A DNA stretch of 64,000 bases from Naumovozyma dairenensis CBS 421. Its lineage: Eukaryota > Ascomycota > Saccharomycetes > Saccharomycetales > Saccharomycetaceae. Position 1 is the stretch's first letter. Each line of letters starts with the position of its first letter. Where the stretch lies: positions 1,485,476 through 1,549,475 of the forward strand of contig NC_016480.1 in the NCBI RefSeq assembly GCF_000227115.2, written 5' to 3'. Below the pieces are notes generated by a model, which was not told the origin of the DNA, searched no databases, and saw only the letters and a program-made list of their open reading frames with translations. This document shows positions 18,054 through 27,850 of this stretch, piece after piece. The position numbers and the translations under genes are program-made.

Positions 18054-20897
18054 ATGTCATTCTGGCCATTTGGACAAAATATATCTGACTCACATATAAG
18101 TGCAATACTGGATGATTATTTCCACACTTTACGTATCTTGGAAAAGGAAAATCCGACGATTAAAAAATATGTTCGTGAATTTTTTGATAATTCGAATGGA
18201 CGCTCAAATGAACTTGATACCAATGACCAAATACTGGGATCCAACGATGCCCAGAACAATATCGTTCTAAACCAAAATAGTTTTAAAACAAATAATGGAA
18301 GTGCCAATAATAGTGGTACAGTATCGGGAGTTAGTTCCTCTAGCGGTTCACCTTTATCATCAGAAAACTCATCAACAACCGATTTATATTCAGAAGATGA
18401 TGAAGTGGGAAACTCAATGACCATCACAGTTCAAAGTTTAAACAGTTCCTTCATAGATAGAATACTTGATGATCCACAATTAATGAGTGAATTGACAAGA
18501 CAAAATACAAATTTAATTGATTTCATTTGTTATGGGTTCTTTTTAGATCACAAAAATCAAGTGAAAAAAATAATGAATCTTGATTATATGGTGAACACCT
18601 TATTACAATGTATTGATGACATTTCCATCGAATATTTAAAAGAGGAAAAAATTCAAGATACACCGGCAAATAATTCTTCAACAAAATCTGAAACAATTGA
18701 TGCTGAAACTGCAGTAGATTCTAATCCTCCTGATGAAGAAAGATATAAAGAACAAGAAGAAGAATTTATGCAAGAAAAAGAATCAACATATCTAACAAAG
18801 GCAAATATAATATCTGAATTATTATCCTTAGACATCTGGTTGATATCAGAATCATTATCGAAAAATTCAATGTACCTAAATAAACTGTGGTCAATCATAA
18901 ATCATAAAGGATTTGACTCAGAAAGATCACCCCTGGTTACAATGTTTATGAAAATCCATCAAAATCTTTTATTTACCAAGACTGAACAATATATCGAATT
19001 TATCAAAAATAATCCAAAGTTAGTAGATGAAATGGTAGCTCATGTGGATATCCCCATATTGATGGATTTTTTCCTGAAGATCATTGCAGTAGATAGAATT
19101 GATTCACCAACAGGTATAATCCAATTAGTATCAAACCAAGGCTTAATAATGAAATGTCTTCAATACTTAAACAATGAGAAATATTCATCAGATACCCAAG
19201 CTTGTGTAGGTGATTTCCTAAAGGCATTAATTGGAATTTCAGCAAATGCTCCCATAGATGATATATCTATTGGTCCCAATTCATTAACAAGGGAATTAGC
19301 AGCCCCCTGTTCAATCGATAAATTGATTAATGTTATCATTAATGAAAAGGGGTACGCATTGGATACAGCTGTATCCATTGTCATTGAATTAATCCGTAAA
19401 AATAATTCAGATTATGATCAAGTTAATTTATTAGAGACTACCATTGAAGATAATATACCGACAGATAGAGATCCCATATACTTGGGATATCTTTTGAAAA
19501 AATTCTCTGAACATCTACCAAATTTTCTCCAAATTATAGAAAATGACAATGATTTACCGATGTACACAAATCAATTAAATGAATCATACAAACCTTTAGG
19601 ATTTGAAAGATTTAAAATAGTGGAATTGATTGCAGAACTATTACATTGTTCCAATATGGGGTTAATGAACTCTAAAAGGGCAGAAATAATAACGTATAAA
19701 CGTAACTTATATTTGCAAAGTACTAATGATAAAAAACATGAATTAAATGGCGCATTTAACGAATTAACTCTTAATGATAATAATAATAATGAACCTGCAA
19801 AGAAAATTATGAAAAATGATACGAAGTTTAATGCTAATGACAGTATTAACAATCATAATAATAATGAGAAGGAGGAAACCTCGACAAATGAACATATAAA
19901 TACAAACCAGAATATTTTTGCTATAGATGACGTAGAAGAAGTTGATGAATCATTCGAAATACCGTATGTTGGAATAAACCAAAATGAAAAATTGAGGAAA
20001 AATCCAACAATAGGTGATTTATTCAAAATTAATCTTTACGATAACCAGATTCTAACCAAAATAATGAAACTTTTCTTAGATCATCCATGGAATAATTTTT
20101 GGCATAATGTCATCTTTGATATCCTTCAACAACTTTTCAATGGTAGAATGGATTTCTCATATAATTCATTTTTGATTTATTCCTTATTTAGCTCCAAGGG
20201 ATCAATAGAATATATGCCAATGGAATATCAAGAATTTAAAGTTAAGGAAATTAAAGACGATTTTAAAATAACTAGGGACTTTATTCTCAAAGGTTATCAT
20301 GAATCCTTTACTTTTTTCGAAAAGATGAAAACAAACCTTGGTTATATGGGTCACTTAGTTCTCGTCGCTGAAGAAATTGTTAAATTTTCAAGACTTTATA
20401 AAGTGGAATTAATCTCACCAGATATCCAGGAGACATTAATTGATGAAGATTGGCAGTATTATTCCAACGAGGTATTAAATGATACAAGAATAATGTATTC
20501 AAAGATCCTTGGTGGTGGTTCATATGTGGATGATGGTAATGGGAATATTATACCGCAATTGACTACTCCATCAAACGAATGGGAATCTCGTGATAGTGAA
20601 AGATCTGGTAATCCGAGTACTGGTGGTGAGTTAATTAATGTAGAAGCATTAGAAGAACAATTGATTCAGTCAACGGAATCTGATTTGCATAATAAGTTAA
20701 GGGAAATGTTAGTTTCACAAGCACAAGAAGATGTTGATACCAAAAATGCCAAAAACGGTGTAATCATTCTGGGTCCACCACCTTCAGATAAGGAAGGCGA
20801 AAAGGAGGAAGAATCCAATAGTGAAGATATTGGATCGAACTCCTTTAATGATAATGATAATGATTTAGTGGGTGAAGAAGAGGATGAGATTATATGA
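18054..20897 (+). CDS. Sit4-associated protein, Sap155/Sap4 type
   Basis: SAPS-domain proteins bind the PP2A-like phosphatase Sit4 and direct it in G1 progression, TOR signalling and elongator control. The start is ATG 18054 (MSFWPFGQN), the typical N-terminus of the family; the frame before it opens only with GTG. The protein has 947 residues. After a Ser/Asn-rich insert (about residues 50-120) comes the SAPS core with FIDRILDDPQLMSELTRQN, FICYGFFLDHKNQVKKIMNLDYM and LLSLDIWLISESLSKN. The C-terminus has LDHPWNNFWHNVIFDILQQL and GYMGHLVLVAEEIVKF, then an acidic tail. Synteny with YFR040W (SAP155) is direct, but SAP4 is its duplicate and cannot be excluded; the length (Sap155 about 1002, Sap4 about 818) is intermediate. 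Confidence 0.92.
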   Translation: MSFWPFGQNISDSHISAILDDYFHTLRILEKENPTIKKYVREFFDNSNGRSNELDTNDQILGSNDAQNNIVLNQNSFKTNNGSANNSGTVSGVSSSSGSPLSSENSSTTDLYSEDDEVGNSMTITVQSLNSSFIDRILDDPQLMSELTRQNTNLIDFICYGFFLDHKNQVKKIMNLDYMVNTLLQCIDDISIEYLKEEKIQDTPANNSSTKSETIDAETAVDSNPPDEERYKEQEEEFMQEKESTYLTKANIISELLSLDIWLISESLSKNSMYLNKLWSIINHKGFDSERSPLVTMFMKIHQNLLFTKTEQYIEFIKNNPKLVDEMVAHVDIPILMDFFLKIIAVDRIDSPTGIIQLVSNQGLIMKCLQYLNNEKYSSDTQACVGDFLKALIGISANAPIDDISIGPNSLTRELAAPCSIDKLINVIINEKGYALDTAVSIVIELIRKNNSDYDQVNLLETTIEDNIPTDRDPIYLGYLLKKFSEHLPNFLQIIENDNDLPMYTNQLNESYKPLGFERFKIVELIAELLHCSNMGLMNSKRAEIITYKRNLYLQSTNDKKHELNGAFNELTLNDNNNNEPAKKIMKNDTKFNANDSINNHNNNEKEETSTNEHINTNQNIFAIDDVEEVDESFEIPYVGINQNEKLRKNPTIGDLFKINLYDNQILTKIMKLFLDHPWNNFWHNVIFDILQQLFNGRMDFSYNSFLIYSLFSSKGSIEYMPMEYQEFKVKEIKDDFKITRDFILKGYHESFTFFEKMKTNLGYMGHLVLVAEEIVKFSRLYKVELISPDIQETLIDEDWQYYSNEVLNDTRIMYSKILGGGSYVDDGNGNIIPQLTTPSNEWESRDSERSGNPSTGGELINVEALEEQLIQSTESDLHNKLREMLVSQAQEDVDTKNAKNGVIILGPPPSDKEGEKEEESNSEDIGSNSFNDNDNDLVGEEEDEII

Positions 20898-21323
20898 ACA
20901 GGTCTATTTCATACACCACCTTTGTTTATATTCTTCTATTCTAATCTTTTTCAACATCAATCTCGAATTTCAATTCTTCAATAATCCACTAATTTTACGA
21001 TAACTATGATAATGCCCTCTGTAATTATTCAAAATCTTCAATCTATACCATATACACATATATACTTTTATAGACCATTGCATTTTAGTATGATCAAATT
21101 GAGGATTCTAAAAAAGATCGTTCTTTGTGTTAGTCGATGTTTCAATGAATGACCTTTGGTAAAATAGGTTACATTTGGATCAGTTGCGAAAACACGAATA
21201 ATTATTTGACGATATTCCAGTGAATTCATGATAATAATATATAGATAACAACAAAAGCAAAACTTTGTTTATTACATTAGATATTTATGATATCCACGGA
21301 TCATATTCTAAGTTAATCAGGCT
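20898..21323. other. Intergenic between convergent SAP-like and ERJ5
   Basis: AT-rich 3' region of two convergent genes. No gene or repeat of note. Confidence 0.45.
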
Positions 21324-22274
21324 TTAATCTTTCTTTCTTGAATAAATGACCTTCCCATTCGGTAAAATTTTCTTTTCTTGGCCGCTCTTCGAAGATACAG
21401 TCTTTGTTGTTGTTATCGATCTTGGCACAGCTTCAGCTTTCTCTTCTTTAGCAAGTGATCCCAATCTTTTATCATTTGATGAATCAGATGCATTGTTATT
21501 AATTGTCCTTGAAGGGAATTTTACGAATCTACCAAGAGATTTATTCCAGAACCACAATGGCAATCTAAATAACAAAGAATCGAAAATAGTGGGATCTTTT
21601 ATCGTGTCAGTGGAGATCAAAGTTTGGGAACCGTCAGACTCAACTATATAAACATCACCGAATTTTACCAGCAGTTCTTTACCTTCATCTTCCTCATGTT
21701 GTTTAAAAAATAATCTTTTTTCACCAAGACTATTAGTATCATCTTGAGCTTTACATTGTTTAATGAAATCTTCAGTTCTTCTCTTATTTGATTTAGATTG
21801 TAATGTCAATAAAACATAATGAATAAAACCGGCAATTAAATATATGAATGACATGATAAACCATGTTTTAGGTTGAACTCTTGTAAAGAAGAACCCACCT
21901 TTAGAGAAATCATAATCTGGGAACCCATTTTTCAAATAATAATCGTAGTTTTTCCTTAATTCATCATTGGCTAAAAACTGAGTAGCCAAATTTAAACGTT
22001 GATATAATTTTTTATACTTTTTATTCTTATCAGGATGATATTTTTTAGATAATTTTCTTAAGTTTTTAGTTATTTCACGAGAACTGGAATGTGCCAATTT
22101 TGGTAACTTCAAAAACTTGTAGAAATCAATATCAGCACCATATTTCTTTTCTAATTCCTTTTGTAACTGGAATATTTCGATTTCTGAAGCTGTGAAACAA
22201 TATACCGCTGGGACGCAAATACCGATGATGAAGGTGGCAATTAAAAAACTCTGTTTCATTGGATATCCAAACAT
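21324..22274 (-). CDS. ERJ5: ER-membrane J-domain protein Erj5
   Basis: An ER DnaJ-type co-chaperone that helps folding capacity in the ER. The first ATG in frame is at 22274 (MFGYPMKQSF), giving 316 aa; a start 15 bp further in would also place the hydrophobic signal sequence (FLIATFIIGICVPAVYC) at the N-terminus. The J domain is at about residues 48-110 with YKFLKLPKL and the HPD triad at about 80-82 in KKYHPDKNKKYKKLY. A membrane segment follows (WFIMSFIYLIAGFIHYVLL). The C-terminus LPNGKVIYSRK matches S. cerevisiae Erj5. Divergent from KEG1, as YFR041C/YFR042W. Confidence 0.95.
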   Translation of the reverse strand: MFGYPMKQSFLIATFIIGICVPAVYCFTASEIEIFQLQKELEKKYGADIDFYKFLKLPKLAHSSSREITKNLRKLSKKYHPDKNKKYKKLYQRLNLATQFLANDELRKNYDYYLKNGFPDYDFSKGGFFFTRVQPKTWFIMSFIYLIAGFIHYVLLTLQSKSNKRRTEDFIKQCKAQDDTNSLGEKRLFFKQHEEDEGKELLVKFGDVYIVESDGSQTLISTDTIKDPTIFDSLLFRLPLWFWNKSLGRFVKFPSRTINNNASDSSNDKRLGSLAKEEKAEAVPRSITTTKTVSSKSGQEKKILPNGKVIYSRKKD

Positions 22275-22603
22275 TTTTCCGGGCAATGGGACTTAGTATT
22301 AGCTGCCGCAAAAATATTCTCAATTTTAGGGTCTTGTATGTCCTATTTTTCAGTCTTTTTGAGCTAGAATGTGACTTGTTGTTCATTTCTAAAACTTCTC
22401 TTTTTGTCTTCTTCACATTTAAAATTTCAGTTTAACTTTGCATTATGCTATGTTATAGAAAAAGTTGTATTAAGTCTAGAATCTGAAACTCGCTATGATA
22501 GAAATGAACATCAAGATTTGTATATTCGGTTTATCTCAAAGAATTAACCTAGTAAGGTCATACTCAGAAAAACTATCTGGTTTAAACGAAAACAGACTCG
22601 GTT
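22275..22603. promoter_or_regulatory. Divergent promoter region ERJ5/KEG1
   Basis: 329 bp shared upstream region of two ER genes. No UPRE or other site that I can call with confidence. Confidence 0.4.
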
Positions 22604-23269
22604 ATGCCATCTTCAAAGTCTAGTCTTGACACAAATGCCCAAGGTTCTGCTCCCCAACCTGTCGTTCCACAAAGGGTCCCCTTCGTTCATAGACTATATC
22701 AATATTACCAATTATGCACTAGTCTCCTTTTCACAGCTTTACTAGGTAGATGGTTGATTATTTATCCATTAGCAGGATCCAAATTTTTACCTGGTGGTAT
22801 CCATGAATTTTTATGTTACTTAATGGTAAGTAGTGCATTAGGTGAGATTGTATGGTTATTTAAATTTCACAAATGGAACAAAGCCATATTTTCAAGAGTT
22901 ATGTTAAAGGATTTGAATTTCCTTTATTTTGTTGGAGTATTACATTTTTATGATGATTATGAACATGCTTTGGTATTAAAAAACATAAGTTACTCATGTT
23001 TCATTGTAGGTTTGTCTTTGAATCAATCATATTGTCATTGGTGTAAACTATTTAAAAGGACTGGTAGGAAAAGGCACACACTATATTGGAAAGTAATTTC
23101 ACTAATAACTCTTCCCTTTTTATATTTGAGTGAATTTTATCTTTTACTTTTGAATGTTAATAATGTTAATTTTCATTCAACTCCATGGTTGGATCTCATA
23201 AACAAAATGGTTCTAATCGGTTATTTTCCAATTGCATTATTAGCATTCAAAAGACAGTTATCATCTTAA
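22604..23269 (+). CDS. KEG1: ER membrane protein Keg1 (beta-1,6-glucan synthesis)
   Basis: Keg1 binds Kre6 in the ER and is essential for beta-1,6-glucan synthesis. The protein has 221 residues; S. cerevisiae Keg1 has 200, and the excess is a Ser/Pro/Gln-rich N-terminus. Conserved features are FVHRLYQYYQL, LLGRWLIIYPLAGSKFLPGG and LNQSYCHWCKLFK. About four hydrophobic segments are visible: LLFTALLGRWLIIYPL, FLCYLMVSSALGEIVWLF, the stretch around YSCFIVGLSL, and LITLPFLYLSEFYLLLL. The stop lies only 72 bp from the IRC6 stop on the other strand. Order as in YFR042W. Confidence 0.94.
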   Translation: MPSSKSSLDTNAQGSAPQPVVPQRVPFVHRLYQYYQLCTSLLFTALLGRWLIIYPLAGSKFLPGGIHEFLCYLMVSSALGEIVWLFKFHKWNKAIFSRVMLKDLNFLYFVGVLHFYDDYEHALVLKNISYSCFIVGLSLNQSYCHWCKLFKRTGRKRHTLYWKVISLITLPFLYLSEFYLLLLNVNNVNFHSTPWLDLINKMVLIGYFPIALLAFKRQLSS

Positions 23270-23341
23270 ATAGTTTTCGTCTATATAGGCTTATGTAGAA
23301 TTCTATACATATATGGTCTAACTCCCAATGAAATGTGGATT

Positions 23342-24139
23342 TTATAGATATCGAGCCAACTCTTGTGAAAGCTCTTCTGCATATGCATCAGCATCCGATT
23401 TATCACTTATTGTTTGGTAATGAAGTTTTGCTTGTTTTAGCTTTTGGATGATATTTTCCAAATCAACATCTTTTCCAGGGTCTTCTGGTAGTGGAGCAGC
23501 CAACAAACCATCGAATGACGTTCCAGTTTCTGGACGCTGAATGTTACAGCTGGAATCCCAATTGTGCACATCAATAAGTTCTCGTATTCTCTTTATTCCA
23601 ACAGTTTCTCCAAATTCATTAGTCTCTTCTCCTCTCTGGTCACTCAATACTAAACATGAGTTTAAACTCACCACTTCAACACTTGTTAATTCATACTCCA
23701 TAAGCGTTTGGTAGAGTTCATCAATGCTGTCATTAACAACATAGTCACTTGTATTGGCAAATATGAGAAAACTATTTGTTGTCGAGACACAATCATTTAA
23801 TCGTTTATATATCATTAGGTCTTGTTGAGGCATTGGTCGATCATCAATGACAATGATTCCTGCTACGACATTCCGTAAATCAATCATACTATCACTTGTA
23901 TATTCATCTATCCATTCCAATAGATCATCATACTGATCAATGAATAAATCTATTGTTACTTCATAGTATTTAGTTTTCCATTTAACATTTTTAATAATAT
24001 TATCTATCGTATCTTCATGATATTTATTTAACATTAAGTTGCTTGAACCAAATATTTCAGAGATTAATTGACTTTTTGATGAGTGAAGTTTGGAATTCTT
24101 CCCAAATGTTATAATTATTTTATTTCGTGGTAAACTCAT
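23342..24139 (-). CDS. IRC6: Irc6, clathrin-adaptor accessory factor
   Basis: Irc6 resembles mammalian AAGAB/p34 with a Ras-like fold, and works with the AP-1 adaptor; it was first found through increased recombination centres. The 265-aa protein (S. cerevisiae 237) has N-terminal KIIITFGKNSKLHSSKSQLI in place of a P-loop, IDRPM-like sequence IVIDDRPMPQQDL at the guanine-domain middle, and the C-terminal family block GFDGLLAAPLPEDP (here SFDGLLAAPLPEDPG) followed by a helical tail. It lies between KEG1 and DUG1 as in YFR043C. Confidence 0.9.
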   Translation of the reverse strand: MSLPRNKIIITFGKNSKLHSSKSQLISEIFGSSNLMLNKYHEDTIDNIIKNVKWKTKYYEVTIDLFIDQYDDLLEWIDEYTSDSMIDLRNVVAGIIVIDDRPMPQQDLMIYKRLNDCVSTTNSFLIFANTSDYVVNDSIDELYQTLMEYELTSVEVVSLNSCLVLSDQRGEETNEFGETVGIKRIRELIDVHNWDSSCNIQRPETGTSFDGLLAAPLPEDPGKDVDLENIIQKLKQAKLHYQTISDKSDADAYAEELSQELARYL

Positions 24140-24533
24140 AGTTTCAAACAGCAGTTGTTACTACAGATAGTTGGAGGCTACCAGAACTATATTTTTAATT
24201 GCTCAGATAATTCTAGTCTACTGTTCCTTTGCAAGATGGTTTCGAGGGGAAAAGTTCTTCTTCTTCTAGCTCTGATAGTGGAATTTTTCAAACATTGAAT
24301 GCTTTAATAAGATATCGACAATATTTGCGACAGGGAAAGAGGTATTCGAAGAGATAAACAACAGAAACGTCTCAAATAGAAGGAAGCCGTGTTAAATGCA
24401 TAGCCTTCACACATGTCATGACAGTAACAATTTTAAGTTTCAGCATTTATTTCCGAAGTAATTAACATTAGGTAAATATTAGATATATACAATAGATTTA
24501 ATGTTGGAAAATGAGGATCATACATACATTTAT
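24140..24533. other. Intergenic IRC6-DUG1
   Basis: 394 bp holding the IRC6 promoter and DUG1 3' end. No gene seen. Confidence 0.4.
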
Positions 24534-26093
24534 TTAATTTTCAGGTGATTCAGCGTAGTTATGTAAATAAGCTGCCATCAGTTTGATACCATTAATATAA
24601 TTACTGATGTCTAATTTTTCATTCACGGAATGAGCTCCATCATCACCTCTACCCATTGGCAATAAGAGGACGCTTGTCTTTAACACTTTTTCGAAAGTTA
24701 AAGTAATTGGGATAGAGCCACCTTCTCTTGTGTAATCTGGTTCTACACCATAAACCTCTTTGGTAGCTTTAGCTGCAGCAGAAAAAGATGCGTTGAATGG
24801 ATCAGATACCCAGTAATCACCATCATGAATCAATTCAGTTTTACATCTATTTGGTGAATTCAATGATTTGAACACTGAATTACAATGATCAACAACCAAT
24901 TGGGTTAATTTTTCAGATTTCATATCTGGTACAGTCCTAATGGAGAATTTACCATTAACTTTAGCTGGGATAACAGTTTTTGCACCCGCAGAAGAAAATG
25001 CACCTTCGATACCATGAAGAGACAATGAAGGGTATCTCCATCTATGCATTAGAATATCTTCCTTCTTTTTATACAATTCAGTTTTAGATCCACTAGCGGC
25101 TTGTAACTCTTCAAGAGAAAATTCGATTTTTTCGTATAATTCCATTTCCTTTTCAGTTACAGGAGCAACCATTTCATCGATACCTTTGATCAGGATTTTA
25201 CCCTTAGAATCCACCAAGGAATTCATAATTTGTATTAAATCGGTCATTGGTTCAGCAATGATACCACCGAACATACCTGAATGTAAATCAGCAGCAGGGC
25301 CCTCGACAATAATTTGATAATAGTTACAACCTCTTAAACCGTAAGTTAAAACAGGTTTCTTAGTACCCAACCAATAATTATCTGAAATACAAACGGTATC
25401 GACACCTTTAAAATATTTTTCAGCTTCATGAGCAATCAAATTATCTAAACCTAGGGATCCAGACTCTTCCATACCTTCGAAGCAAGTGATTAAATTAACA
25501 GGGAATTCGATACCTGCATCTCTATGAGCTCTAACCACATGTAACCATCCCAACAGAGGACCAGTATCATCAGAAGAGCCCCTTGCCTTCAATACTTGTT
25601 TTGATTCATCAACGGTCAATTTGAATGGTTCGCTATCCCAACCATCTTCAAGGGAAGCAGGTTGCACGTCATAATGACCATATACAAGGACGGTTTTCTT
25701 CTTTGGATCAGATCCATAACGAGCCAAGACAATTGGTGGTAATTTCAGATTTGAATTAGTAACAGGCGGTGGTTGAATACCCAACTCTTTCAATTGAACG
25801 TCATGGAAACCTAATTCATTCAATTGTTCGACTAAGAAATGGGCCTTTTTAACAACCATTGGTCTTAGAGATTCATCAGAAGAGACAGCAGGGATTTCAA
25901 CAGCTTTAGCTAGGATATCGATGAAAGTGGGTTTCAATTCATCAATCTTGTTGAAGATTTTATTGGAGGGGCCGTTGTTTGACATAGACATACTTCTTAC
26001 CAAGTTCTTTGTGATTTTCGATCTAAAAAGAGATAAAAAACAGCGATTGGCTTGTACTTTCAAAGTAGAATTTAGCAAGCTATAAATAACCAT
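24534..26093 (-). CDS. DUG1: Cys-Gly metallodipeptidase Dug1, with N-terminal extension
   Basis: An M20-family peptidase that cleaves Cys-Gly in glutathione breakdown. Metal-site motifs are VYGHYDVQPASLEDGWD, GSSDDTGPLLGW, CFEGMEESGS and GRGDDGAHSVNEKLDI. Substrate and dimerisation blocks include YGLRGCNYYQ and HRWRYPSLSLHGIEGAFS. The frame opens at ATG 26093 (519 aa). The S. cerevisiae protein (481 aa) lines up from the internal ATGs at 25991 or 25985 (MSMSNNGPSN). The extra 34-36 residues have several Arg/Lys, Ser and hydrophobics with no Asp or Glu, like a mitochondrial presequence. Both cytosolic and mitochondrial forms are possible by alternative starts. Confidence 0.96.
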   Translation of the reverse strand: MVIYSLLNSTLKVQANRCFLSLFRSKITKNLVRSMSMSNNGPSNKIFNKIDELKPTFIDILAKAVEIPAVSSDESLRPMVVKKAHFLVEQLNELGFHDVQLKELGIQPPPVTNSNLKLPPIVLARYGSDPKKKTVLVYGHYDVQPASLEDGWDSEPFKLTVDESKQVLKARGSSDDTGPLLGWLHVVRAHRDAGIEFPVNLITCFEGMEESGSLGLDNLIAHEAEKYFKGVDTVCISDNYWLGTKKPVLTYGLRGCNYYQIIVEGPAADLHSGMFGGIIAEPMTDLIQIMNSLVDSKGKILIKGIDEMVAPVTEKEMELYEKIEFSLEELQAASGSKTELYKKKEDILMHRWRYPSLSLHGIEGAFSSAGAKTVIPAKVNGKFSIRTVPDMKSEKLTQLVVDHCNSVFKSLNSPNRCKTELIHDGDYWVSDPFNASFSAAAKATKEVYGVEPDYTREGGSIPITLTFEKVLKTSVLLLPMGRGDDGAHSVNEKLDISNYINGIKLMAAYLHNYAESPEN

Positions 26094-26540
26094 TAGAAAA
26101 AGAAGGACTAAACTTCTTTATACATTACCAAACCTATGAGGGAAACAACTAAGTTGTAAATTGAAAAGTTGTCATATTCACAAAGTTGGAGGATCTGCTG
26201 CGTATTAATTAATGTTTGAATTTTGAAATTGAGATTAACCAGGAAAAGCCACACTTACTGTGGGTCAGGTGTGAATGGATCCTACTCAGATAGGTCTGTA
26301 GAGCAAGAGGGAGAAAATGTGCCAAATTCGTGGCATTTTATTGAAGTTCAAATTTCCCAATTGGGAAACTAATAGGGCTTTATCTTCAATCTTAAATTCT
26401 TAAGTAGGGATTTTTGTGTAAACCCTAAATGATTTGATATGGATATGCTTCTTAGGGTTCCCTACTGTAACGAATGGGAATAATAATATATGGGAAAGGT
26501 ACAAAAACCAGGAATCATTATCGTGAACTATCATCCTAGC
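26094..26540. promoter_or_regulatory. Divergent promoter region DUG1/carrier
   Basis: 447 bp. No site assigned. Confidence 0.35.
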
Positions 26541-27661
26541 ATGGCCCAAGAAGAGGGGGAAAGAATCCAACGAATAATGCCTTCTAATGATGTATGTCAG
26601 TAACTTTCCTGAGTGGTTCCTGAAATGAAGAACCGTTTCTTTACTAACATAATTCTGTCCCCAGCTGACACCTTTATTCCAAAAAATAGAATACTTTTTT
26701 AATCAATCAGCTTGTTGCTGGCTGTACTGCAGCCATCTTTCAAACAACAATATCATATCCCTTCGAATACATTAAGACTGGGATTCAATTACAAAGGAAT
26801 GGTTCTTTCAACGTTACACCAGAATTGAAAACATATTTCTCCGGATGCTCAGCTTTAAATGTTGGTGCCGTCCTTAAGACAACACTACGATTTGGAACAT
26901 TCGATAAAGCTTGTGATCTCTTAAGAGACCCTAATATGCCTAAGGATGTTTTCCTTTCTGGGCCAAGACTACTAGTAGCAGGTATGCTAACAGGGATAAT
27001 GGAGAGTGTTAGCATCATTCCATTTGAAAATCTAAAGACTACAATGATTGAAAATGGCATTCGAAAAAGCGTATTAGCTGATATTAAAGATGTATCTGAT
27101 GCAGTAAACATAAAAGGGAAATTAAACATTGCGAAAACTTTTCATAAACCAAATGCGCAATTGACGAATAAACAATTAATGTTTCAACATTATGAAAAAT
27201 ATCCATCTACAAACATTTTTTCCACAGTTAAGGAAATTTATTTAACAAGAGGTTTCAGAGGGTTCCTTCAAGGCTCGATGCCAACAATGCTTAGACAAGT
27301 TTCTAATTCAGCAGTTCGATTCACTACATACACTACTTTGAAACAAATATATTCTTCCCATAGAACCTTTGATGAAAAGGCTGCATTTGCCATCGGTGCA
27401 GTATCATCATGTGCCGTTGTTGCGATGACACAACCAATTGATGTAGTGAAAACAAGAATGCAAAGTAAATTTGCACCGAACTACTATAAAAATAGCATTA
27501 ATTGTGTGTATAGAATCTTCGTCGAAGAGGGAATATCTACGTTGTGGAAAGGTTGGATGCCTAGATTGTTTAAAGTCGGATTATCTGGTGGTATTTCCTT
27601 TGGAGTTTATGAATATGTAAATAATCTAATGAATACCGTTCAAAAAAGGGAACTATTTTAA
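26541..27661 (+). CDS. Mitochondrial carrier, YFR045W type, spliced
   Basis: A member of the mitochondrial carrier family with three repeats: PFEYIKT, PFENLKT and PIDVVKTRMQ, plus GFRGFLQGSMPTMLRQ and GISTLWKGWMPRLFKVG. YFR045W is placed near the citrate/tricarboxylate carriers; the substrate is unknown. The conserved frame has no ATG near its N-terminus. A short first exon 26541-26591 (ATG, 17 codons, phase 0) ends at GTATGT. A TACTAAC branch point at 26642-26648 and a 3' AG at 26710 (or 26689) restore the frame just before the first carrier helix (LVAGCTAAIFQ). The coding join is 26541-26591 with 26711-27661, about 333 aa. S. cerevisiae YFR045W also has an intron. Divergent from DUG1, as in that genome. 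Confidence 0.85.
26592..26710 (+). other. Spliceosomal intron in carrier gene
   Basis: The 5' site GTATGT at 26592 and branch point TACTAAC at 26642-26648 are perfect yeast consensus. Possible 3' sites are CAG at 26664 (16 nt after the branch point, but it puts the carrier out of frame), TAG at 26689 and CAG at 26710, both in frame. The last gives a 119-nt intron. Confidence 0.8.
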
Positions 27662-27850
27662 CTGATGAAAAATACATAGAAGTAATATTCTTAAATTGCA
27701 CAATCCTGTACGCTAAAACATCCTGTAATTAGTTCTAAAAAAAAGTTTAATATATTCCATTCTATGATTTGAAAAGTATGTAAACTATTTGAAACACTTT
27801 TTATAATGATTTCATTCATTGCGCATACATATGCTTTCATTTACATGAAA

